Below, piece by piece: positions 56,097 to 64,000 of a stretch of 64,000 bases of DNA (positions within the stretch are counted from its first letter, which is position 1; every line of letters begins with the position of its first letter). The position numbers and the translations under genes were made by a program. The notes beneath the pieces were generated by a model. The model did no database searches, was not told the DNA's origin, and worked only from the letters and a program-made list of their open reading frames with translations. Location of the stretch: the NCBI GenBank assembly GCA_964019695.1, contig OZ026520.1, positions 93,314,913-93,378,912 on the forward strand, written 5' to 3'. The stretch comes from Loripinus fragilis. Taxonomy: Eukaryota; Mollusca; Bivalvia; Lucinida; Lucinidae.

Positions 56097-56500
56097 TGTG
56101 CGGATCCAGAGGGGGATATAGGGTCCGCACCCTCTCCTGGAAAATCAAAAGTTGTATGGGTTTCTAGAATTAGCATTTGGACCTCCAGCCCCCGCCCCCC
56201 CCCGGAATAGGTTGGACCCCCCCCCCCCGAAACCTTGTAAAATTATAGTTTTCTTTGAAATAAACCATTGAAAAGCCACTGTAAAACTGTAAAAGTTGAG
56301 GACAAAAAAAAGAGACAAAAACCGTTGTCAGAGCTGTTTTCTGGCAGTAGGGCCTGGACCACCCTGGCAAAAATTCCTGGATCCGCACATGGGTCAGCCA
56401 GCATCCAAACTCGGGCCACTATCGGTCTGCCAGCAAAATGTCATTCGGATGGCGTTTCAGTGGCGGGCCGATAATGGCCCGCTTGTACGTGCTTACTGGG
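56097..56500. mobile_element. MITE, 'GCGGATCCAGAGGGGG' family
   Basis: Starts TGTGCGGATCCAGAGGGGGA. CTGGATCCGCACATG at about 56380 closes a short form, followed by the family's inner module (GGCGTTTCAGTGGCGGGCCG, ATAATGGCCCGC). Confidence 0.78.
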
Positions 56501-56937
56501 TGTCGATCAGTTTTGAATCCTACATGTATTTATTCCTCGATCCTGGCTATGTTCTTTTCTAGTGTTCGGTTTGTTTCAGTGAACGTTTAATTTTACATTA
56601 ATTTATTGTCAACACCCCCAATTTTCCTAAAAACTTAGAACTTAAAACATTGTTCCCAAACCCTTGCTGGTGAATGCCTAAAATTAAAAAAAAAAGATTC
56701 AGATGCATATCGCTCGGCGAAAAGAGTTAGATGTGCACACAATCAAGCAAAAGAGAGACAGAAACAGGACCACAACCTCGCTGGTTTTAGATTCCAGCAT
56801 GCAAAGGGGTAGATGGGAAATTCGCCTTAACCAGCGAATTTGGTTGCGTTTATCGTCAGTATTTGAGAGCCGCCGAATATCTTTTTTCAAGATATTTCTT
56901 GTTATTTGTCCATGTAACCTCTCACACCCCTTTATAC

Positions 56938-57193
56938 TGTCACCAAGACCACCATGCCGCCGGTACTATCGTGCCAACCAAGCGTGACAGTGACGTAATA
57001 TTTTGTTTGCACTTGTTAAGTAAAAAATAACTTGTTCATCCCACTTGAGCTAACGCGAATCAATAGATCACATGTTGATAAATCCTATCCTGTGCATAGG
57101 ATTAATACACAAGTGATCTATCGATTCTAAGTCCCTGATTACTATGTAAACAAAACATGACGTTACTGTCACTCTTGGCTGACAGAACAGTAG
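56938..57193. mobile_element. palindromic MITE of the TACTGTC...GACAGTA family
   Basis: Left part ACTATCGTGCCAACCAAGCG, TGACAGTGACGTAA; right part ACGTTACTGTCACTCTTGGC, TGACAGAACAGTA. The centre GATAAATCCTATCC...GGATTAATACAC and flanking CGAATCAATAGATC / GATCTATCGATTC pair. Related to the 1.07-kb element in intron 1 of NAPE-PLD 1. Confidence 0.75.
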
Positions 57194-58309
57194 CTGAATT
57201 TATTTATGCATAATCATCACGTCTTAGGGAAGGGATTCTGTAGTAAAACCAACAGGATATTTTATGTCACCATTGCTTAAACATACTTATATACACATTC
57301 AAATGTACGGGTAAGTCATCGTCCACTTGCATGACTGCAAGGGGCGACAATGATGAGGGACTTTCGTCAATAACCATACGTTCAACATTCGATAAAAATT
57401 CAAAACGTATGTCTTGGTATGAGTATGTATATGTAGGAGCTGTTCACAAGAGCTTTCAGTAGAACTTTACATCTCCATGAAGGGACATACATCCGGGTCA
57501 GCACAATCTCAGTTCCGAACGTATTACAAGTTGCATTCTAGATTTTTACATTTTCGAAAAATTCGACTTGTTATCTCAAGCACCCGGGGTGTGATGTTTA
57601 ACTTATTTAAGCCTTGCCTCCATTTTGTGGGATGTTGCAAACAGTGCAGATCCAGATCAGACGCCACATAAGCACGGTGGCGTCGGATCAGGTTATGAGC
57701 TCGTCCAAAAGATTAAAATGGGAAACTCTATTCGACATGTATGGGTTAACATAAAGTGTGAAAACGAGCAATTTTCGGGATGCAGTTTCATGAAACATTA
57801 CATGTACCATTTTTGTTATGAATACAATATGATATATCTCTTTTATGTTCAAATGATAATAGTATGTCCCTCTTAGGGATCTGTAATTGAGCATTACAGA
57901 AATCAATCATAGCCGAGACAACCGCCCATAATGCCCACGACTCTGGACCAAATTACGAGAGCATTACGAAATTTGTCGACAGTATAGGACTGGTTCTTGA
58001 TGCTATCATTAATTCTGTGAATTGTATTTGTTAGATGGATGTTGAGGATATCAATTTCATAAAAAAAAAATAATGAATTTGTATTATTATTTTTTATCTA
58101 GACATGGTTAGAAAAAAACACACTTCATTTTCTAGTTCCTCTCAGTATATTTTGTGGTACTGATTTGTGCCCTATTTATGATTTCGGGACACCGTCAAAG
58201 AGTTTGGTTCCAGATCAGACCGACGGTTGACACAAGTATATGCACCGAGTAAAAGGGATTGATTTCTTAATGGGATATGCTGTCACCTGCTCGTCTTCTC
58301 ACGCCGCGT

Positions 58310-58464
58310 GGGTCCAAGAATTTTTGTCCGGAAAACTTCAAGTTTGCAAGGTTCTGGGAGGGGATCCATTACACTTGCTAATTTCTGTAGAAACCTATAT
58401 ATCTTATGGTTTTCAAGGGGATGAAGGTCCCGACCCCCTGCCTTCATTCGGATCCGCACATGCT
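58310..58464. repeat. diverged GGATCC-type MITE remnant
   Basis: GGGTCCAAGAATTTTTGTCC ... GGTCCCGACCCCCTGCCT ... CGGATCCGCACATG keeps the family's right end in inverted-family style. The left end is eroded. Confidence 0.55.
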
Positions 58465-58989
58465 TCTTCTTTAAAACTTTCTTGGCATATCTATGTATTT
58501 TTCACTCTGTGTTAAAGCTCTTAACACGGCTGTATAAAGTCCGCACGTGACCAATCACATGATATTTGGAGACTAGAGTTAGGCAAAGTTAAAAATACGA
58601 CGTTTTTAGTGAAACGCAAATTTTTGTTCTTGCGAACAATTTAAGATGTTTTAATGAAACTGACGTACGCACTTCTCAGAAAACAACGTACGCACAATTT
58701 AAGATATGTCGTACGAACTTTATTGATGAAATTGGCCCCAGAAGGGCTATTAAAGCTTCTGTAATTAACTAAATAGATGGATAAATGATCTGTGAAAATA
58801 AAATTAGTCCATAACATAATACATGTATTTATTTGTGATTAAAGTAAAATGTTAAAAAGCATGAACATACACTTTAAGCGTGTAGACGTACAAAAACACA
58901 GTGGAATATTCCCAACCGATTCGCAAAAGCTAGGATTTTCCCATTGAGCACAATATCATAATAACGGCTGATGAGATACTAATGAATAC

Positions 58990-59310
58990 GGGCCGCGTAG
59001 CGCAGTCGGTAACGTGTCTGGCAGCAGATGCAAGTCTGACTTCAGATCCAGGGGTCGCTACTTCGATCCCGGCTCGGTTCTATACTTTCGTGGAAATTGA
59101 TCATGTAATAATTTCTACGGTCATTCTCCTCCCTTCCCCTGAATAGTTCAAGAAGGGTTGTTGTCAGTTACAAGCAAAAGTATGTGCACGAAGTACTGGT
59201 TAACTGCTTGTTCTAGCTTGCCCAGGAAAAAGTATGGTTAGGTGAACTGACCGTCCCGCCATGACCATAGCTGTTGACTTGGGACCTAAAGCAACAAAAC
59301 AAACAAACAA
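58990..59310 (+). mobile_element. tRNA-derived SINE (family 1), TSD-flanked
   Basis: Plus-strand copy. Head GGCCGCGTAGCGCAGTCGGT (A-box) and CTACTTCGATCCCGG (B-box). Body GAAGGGTTGTTGTCAGTTAC; tail GTTGACTTGGGACCTAAAGC then (AAAC)n. Flanked by ACTAATGAATAC (58978-58989) and ACTATTGAATAC (59311-59322), one mismatch. The most complete family-1 copy here. Confidence 0.93.
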
Positions 59311-59422
59311 ACTATTGAATACGCGAAGATGTTAATGTGAGTGAATAATGGGCTAAACATTTAATGATTAGAAAATACTAGACCACCCCCTCTACCACCA
59401 CATCCTAACCCTCAGTAATAGC

Positions 59423-59495
59423 AGAACAGAACATAGAACAGAACATATATTTCATTGACGTAAACTCTACAGTTTCTTGTCAGATACATGAATAT
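59423..59495 (-). repeat. retroposon 3' tail-like repeat, inverted copy
   Basis: CAGAACAGAACATAGAACAG followed by ATTGACGTAAACTCTACAGT, the complement of the sequence at 45640-45710. Confidence 0.55.
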
Positions 59496-60188
59496 AACAA
59501 CAAATTCACAAATGGTCACAATAGTCACAAATAGCCAATGGTTCTTTTAAGGACATATGCTACTAAATACTTTCCATATTGAAATATTTCCAATACTTTG
59601 CATACAGTTTGTTTTATGCTATCCATTTATGAAATAAAAAGGATATGTCACAGTGCTTATTTTTTCAGAATCTCATATTGAAGTTTACAGCATTTGACCA
59701 ATTTTCTAGAAATATAAAATAATAACACTAGTCCTAATTATCGAGCTAAAACGGTTGTAATCTTCTTTCTTTTAACTTAAATTACTGCCCATGACCTCAA
59801 ACTTTTAGGAAAATATGCATGTTTACTTGTTATCCCATGCTGTGACAAGATACTGCATGATATATTTTGGCAATTCGTCGAAAAATGGAATTTGTTTTAG
59901 AATAAATCATGTATTAAAAAATCTGATATTGAAAATCTTGAAAAATTATTTTTAATTCATGGACTATTATAATACCTTTCAGAAAAAAGAATAAAAATCT
60001 GGGGTCACCGAACTAATTCTCTTTCTAGAGGGCCAAATTTAACCCCACCCCCATAGGTTTTATGCGCAATTCAATATAAAAAGTTCGGGGATGACCATTT
60101 CGGTCGTTTTGATGATGCCATTTTACTAGTATATGAAGTAATTTAGCATTAAAATGTTAAAAAAGAAAGAAAAACACACTGAAAATAT
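59496..60188. other. no recognised feature
   Basis: AT-rich non-coding sequence. Confidence 0.55.
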
Positions 60189-60262
60189 GTGCGCTTCCGG
60201 GAATCGATCCTGGTCCTCTGGCTTTGTAGCCAGACACGCTAACCACTAGGCCACGAGGTCAG
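60189..60262 (-). repeat. tRNA-like sequence
   Basis: On the minus strand CGTGGCCTAGTGGTTAGCGT (A-box and D-arm like), the hairpin TCTGGCTACAAAGCCAGA at the anticodon-arm position, and GGATCGATTCCCGG at the T-arm. The 5' and 3' ends do not form a 7-bp acceptor stem and the T-stem has a mismatch, so a tRNA pseudogene or SINE head is more likely than a functional tRNA. Confidence 0.45.
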
Positions 60263-61404
60263 GTCGTGTGCCACTCTAAATAACCATATAAATAGTCTAG
60301 ACTCGGCCACTATCGTATTCGTAACCAGGGTTATTGTGTACGTCGTTTGATTTCGAATGAGCTACATTTATCTGTCTTTACTGCTGAGACGATCAGTTCT
60401 GAAAAGATGTCAATAGATATTTCGAACACACTTTAATAAGTTATTTTGTGAAGAAAATGTCGGAACACCGATATGACATAAGAATATCGGAAGCTGTGTT
60501 GATAGGGTCGAAAGACAGGACCCAGACAACTTTCCCCGTTTGCAGACGCGGGAAAGGTGCGCATTGGAAATAGCCGCATATGTCTTTATTAATGTTAGGC
60601 AGATCATTTCGGCGTCTGCATGGTTCCAATGTACTGCGATCAAACAATGCAATAAATAAATTGCAATGTTTGATACCCTACGTTATTCATGTTAATACTG
60701 GGAAATTACACTATGCTGTTATCATGGTTATAGTGGTTTAAATTGGCCATATTTTCTACATGCAAAAAAATATAGAGCTTCTGCAAAAGTGTTCATCGTG
60801 CTTTGCAGGCTTTCAAAATCTTCGTCGATTATCTTTTTATAAAGATATTTCTTGTTAAATTATTTTTTACTTTTTGCAGAGCTCCCTAAATCCCCAAAAC
60901 TTTGAGCTACCCAGATCCCTGAAAATAATTGCCAGTGTTTCCCAGCTGCTTGAAAAACAAATAGCCCTTCTCCCCAGATCCCCAAAACCCTTCTCGGACT
61001 TCTCAGATCAGCCGCTTTAAAGACAAGAACGATAAATCGATTTGTTTACACTTGCATACCTTCATGAGCTCCGGGCTATGAATGATGTCTCAAATGTTTT
61101 TTTACTGAATTGATCATGAAATAGTGTATATCTATTATGAATGTGACTTAAATATTCCATTGAAGAGCAAGAATCTTGGAATTTCCCTCAACCACAGATT
61201 TCGGTATGTGTTTATTAGTGACAGTGTTCCAGATAAGTTAAACTTGTCATTTCAAATGTGTCTAAAATGACAAGTTCATCTTATGAAATGTCGAATGTTT
61301 CTATAAAGTTACGTGGTTGGTCACGTCCATTGAATGTATTTTCTTTCATAGATTTAATGTTAAAGGTTCGGAGAGAAACAGATAAAGTCTATTAAAAATC
61401 GATA
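60263..61404. other. no gene recognised
   Basis: Includes a C-rich stretch (about 60880-61015) with repeated 'CAGATCCC(C/T)..AAA' phrases. A 38-codon plus-strand frame at 60458-60574 is open but resembles nothing I know. Confidence 0.5.
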
Positions 61405-61990
61405 CGGTCATGTGGACCAATTATAACGCAAATAAAAATAGAACACAAGTCACATTGTACAGGGTATTCCCCTTGGTAATCCTGCGTTTTCGAAAGCGAA
61501 AGTAGGCTGAGCGATTTTTAGACAACATTTAGGTGAACTTCAATTAAAAGCAGGTTCGTAAATAGTTTGATAAAGCCGCACAGCGATAGACTGAAGTACA
61601 CATTAAAGTTAGACCTAACTATTAACTGTGGTGCTGCCAAGTCAGGTAGGCTATTTTCATTTTGATTTCAATGCTTTGATGCGTGTATTGTCAAGAAAGG
61701 AAAATTAAAGCATCCAAATAAAGACGGCCTCTGTTGGTTTTATTTTCTTTGTTTACTCAAGCCATCTGTTGTTTTCATTGGATCATCCGCTGGACGAATG
61801 GTCAGTGTCTGCATGACAACCGAATACCATACAGCCACCTTTTTCTGGTGAACATATTTTTTTCTTTCTTTCTTTCTTTTTTTCTATATATACTGCCAGA
61901 CCCTCTTTCGAGTATTGACAAGGAGCACCGTCACTCATCCAAAGGGCTTCGGAAATTTATATTTTAGCCAGTGTGTCTGAAGTCGAGGGG
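61405..61990 (+). repeat. dispersed repeat, copy 2 (with 20553-21065)
   Basis: Carries the same ordered phrases as the first copy, with an extra (CTTT)n insertion near 61862-61884. The shared end TTTTAGCCAGTGTGTCTGAAGTC marks the right boundary. Confidence 0.7.
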
Positions 61991-62104
61991 GTACTCTTAA
62001 AACTTTTTAAAAATGTGATTGGCATTGAGCCCCTTGATTCTATAGATAATACAGGTGCTGACAGTTCTGATCTCACGAATCATAGCACCCTGGCCCAACA
62101 CCGC

Positions 62105-62275
62105 CTTTCTCTCAGTCTGTCTGACTGCCTTCCCTCCTGCCTGCCTGTCTGTCTGTCCATTTTCTGTCTTCCTTCCATCCTGCTACACTGCCTGTGCTCA
62201 ACCAGGATGGAAGACAAAATCATCAGACAGACAGACAAACAGGCAGACAGGAGGGCAGACAGATGGACAGAAAGG
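62105..62275. repeat. inverted (CTGT)n / (ACAG)n simple-sequence hairpin
   Basis: Left: CTGCCTGCCTGTCTGTCTGT then TTTTCTGTCTTCCTTCCATC. Right: GGATGGAAGACAAAATCATC then AGACAGACAGACAAACAGGC. The arms are complementary around a short loop near 62190, so two simple repeats face each other. Confidence 0.85.
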
Positions 62276-62459
62276 CGTGGATGGGGACAGAGTATGCAGG
62301 TAGGCAGTAAGGAACAGAAAACTGACAGCAGGAGAGCAGTCTCTATGTCAGTGTACAGGTGCGGAATAACAGTTAGAACGCATAAAATAGATTCCACTGA
62401 CGTTGCAAGCGTTATGGTTATAGACTCCTCGTTCATTTTTTTAAATTTTTAATTAGTGT

Positions 62460-62640
62460 TATAATCGATATAAATTCGTACTGGCAGTGATTTCTGTGTC
62501 TGTCGGTCAGTCGTAAGTGGATAAATCACTCTCGCTTCACGCTCGTATTTCATTCACTTTAACGACTGACCTCACGCCAGTGATTTGTTAAACAGCAAAT
62601 CACTGCGAACACGAAAAATATTTGTTTATTGAAGTGAATA
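62460..62640. repeat. inverted repeat TAATCACTG...CAGTGATTT
   Basis: ACTGGCAGTGATTTCTGTG ... GACTGACCTCACGCCAGTGA with GTCGGTCAGTCGT on the left, and AACAGCAAATCACTGCG at the right. A loose palindrome of about 120 bp; may be a small MITE. Confidence 0.45.
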
Positions 62641-62709
62641 ATAATAAAATATTTATCTATATTTACTGGTTACCCTAAAAATGGCAAATGAAAAATAGGT
62701 ACCAGGCAT

Positions 62710-63215
62710 ATCAGGACATCCAAAAATACTTGAAAGCTTTCCAAAACACGTGAAAGCATCCCCCAATATCTGAAAGCTACTCCCAATACTTAAAAGCATC
62801 CCCTAATACTTGATCCCCCAATACTTGAAAGCATCCCACAATACTTGAAAAAATCTCCCAGTACTTGAAAGTATCCCCCAATATTTGAAAGCATCTCCCC
62901 AACATTTGAAAGCATCCCCCAAATACTGGAAAGCATCCCCCAGTACTTGAAAGTATCCTCAATACTTTAATACATCCCCGAATACTTGAAAGCATTACAC
63001 AATACTTGAATCCATCCTCCAATACTTGAAAGCATACCCTATTACATGAAGCATCTCCCAATGCTTGAAAGCATCCCCAATACCTGAAAGCACCCCAATA
63101 CTTGAAAGCTTCCCCAAATAGTTGAATGCGTGCCCTCAATACCTGGAAGCACCCCTAATACCTGAAAGCATCACAAATACTTGACTGCATGCCCCCAATA
63201 CTTAAAAGCATGTCC
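62710..63215. repeat. minisatellite, ~18-20-bp unit CCCAATACTTGAAAGCATC
   Basis: About 25 degenerate units over 500 bp, varying in C-run length. Open frames on the minus strand (Phe-Lys-Tyr-Trp type repeats) follow from the unit and are not a gene. Confidence 0.92.
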
Positions 63216-64000
63216 CCAAAATATTTGTTTCGTGGACCTTGACCTCTATGCTTATTTGATATCGTGGTTTGTATTGGAGTCAAAAGTTAAGTCCAGTCCC
63301 GAGTCCAGTACGAACCAGGAAAACAAATTTTCACTTTAATAGATCAGTCATCAACATACCCTAACTCCCCCCCCCCCCAAAAAAAAAGAAAAAAAAAGAT
63401 TTTAGCAACGATCTCACAGCGGTGTTGCCGTTATGACCTTGGAGTCAAAAATCTCAAAAGTCAATGTCACAATCAATTTCCCTCGTGGTAAGGAAAGTAA
63501 ATCTCAGATTCATGAACGTGTCTTAAATCTATCTAAAAAGTATATAATTTTCCTATTTTATGGGAGAAAAAATTAAAAACAACAAATTTTACTATGTTTA
63601 GACATTTTAAGTTGACTTCACCTTTTTCTAGTAAAATTTGACGTAAGTATAACGCTGAGAGGTCGTTCTTAGGCGGTAGGTGGAGTTTATGAGGCCCTTC
63701 CAGGGTGTATGAAGAACAGGTAAAATGACATTAATTGCAAGGGAATAAGGGAACAAAGGCCAAACTTTGAGGGTAACAGGGGAGCAAAGATAACTTTGGA
63801 GAGTAGGGAACATTTTTGGTTTTGGCGAACTTGAGAAGATGCCAACTTTTATTTCAAGAACAAGGGAACAGGTACCCCAAACCCGCCTGGGAGGTCTTCA
63901 TTGATATTAACTGATAAATAGGCTACAGTCGAAGCTCGCGAATGATAAAGGTTTATTTCCATTTACCTGTATAGGGAGGTATACTTAAACTATGTAACTC
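63216..64000. other. no gene recognised
   Basis: Contains a poly-C/poly-A tract (about 63366-63398) and one isolated 'ATGACCTTGGAGTCAAA' block related to the array at 21877-22720. No other feature seen up to the window end. Confidence 0.5.

Larger units (their letters stand above)
53812..58742. mobile_element. 4.9-kb stretch between inverted ends GGGGCCAATTTCATCAA
   Basis: GGGGCCAATTTCATCAA at the left and TTGATGAAATTGGCCCC at the right. Phrases inside both ends correspond (TCGTACGAAGTTCGTACGTT left; AACAACGTACGCACAATTTA right). The interior is a patchwork: a small ACGGCGGCTTGCCGCCGT hairpin at about 54158, a short tandem array, two MITEs and unassigned AT-rich DNA. It may be a composite of two end fragments, not one mobile unit. 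Confidence 0.5.

Noticed and set aside
60189..60262. functional tRNA gene on the minus strand
   Set aside because: Acceptor stem does not pair and the T-stem has a mismatch; kept only as tRNA-like.
60458..60574. 38-codon plus-strand frame starting MSEHRYDIRISEAVLIG
   Set aside because: Composition looks coding but it is short, has no recognisable family and no clear splice context.
61973..62452. 159-codon plus-strand frame, Cys/Leu/Ser then Arg/Gln rich
   Set aside because: Created by the (CTGT)n/(ACAG)n inverted simple repeat; no domain.
62777..63139. 120-codon minus-strand frame with FKYWG-like repeats
   Set aside because: Direct product of the 18-20-bp minisatellite; no conserved protein features.

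Overview
The window reads as nuclear DNA of an invertebrate animal, most likely a bivalve mollusc. It is AT-rich and exon-poor, with GT-AG introns of 0.6-2.5 kb, tRNA-derived SINEs, LINE reverse transcriptase, many palindromic MITE/foldback elements, (TA)n and (GA)n microsatellites, and arrays built on phrases such as 'accttggagtcaaaggtcaa' that are familiar from mollusc genomes. The organism call is inference; no species-specific marker was identified.

The only host protein-coding genes I can support are two tandem, same-strand paralogues of N-acyl-phosphatidylethanolamine-hydrolysing phospholipase D (NAPE-PLD), a zinc metallo-beta-lactamase-fold enzyme of N-acylethanolamine (anandamide-type lipid) synthesis. 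Copy 1 has six coding exons between 7987 and 14135 (345 aa). Copy 2 has six between 23404 and 32053 (329 aa). Every intron lies at the same codon and phase in both. Copy 2 keeps all the zinc ligands. It has two clean in-frame deletions, of 11 and 3 residues, in the two most conserved substrate-side loops (SPSQY and IGAYxPR), so it may have a changed substrate or activity.

Layout. 0-3.6 kb: hairpins, a (TA)n tract, a 1.44-kb TIR element, a SINE and a foldback. 3.85-7.5 kb: a TIR-bounded element made of ~166-bp units, split by a 2408-bp insertion with TATA duplications that carries nine copies of one 15-bp motif. 8-14.1 kb: NAPE-PLD copy 1. 14.1-23.3 kb: repeats. 23.4-32.1 kb: NAPE-PLD copy 2, whose first intron holds a 1.25-kb palindrome ending just before exon 2. 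34.3-35.2 kb: a foldback with tRNA-like ends and a short transposase-like ORF. 35.6-42.0 kb: a large inverted structure of units carrying a GTTACATATGTTAC-type palindrome at conserved spacing, around a decayed minus-strand coding remnant and a second copy of the 1.44-kb element. 46.1-50.4 kb: another inverted-end-bounded stretch with the same units. 50.6-52.2 kb: a 523-codon non-LTR retrotransposon ORF. 53.8-58.7 kb: a 4.9-kb stretch between matching inverted ends. 59-64 kb: SINE, repeats and minisatellites.

The two NAPE-PLD genes presumably act in the same membrane-lipid pathway. Everything else visible is transposable-element biology, and several MITE, SINE or palindrome insertions lie within tens of bases of NAPE-PLD exons. 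Exon boundaries come from conserved protein sequence plus splice consensus, read by eye. Repeat boundaries are by-eye estimates unless target duplications are stated.
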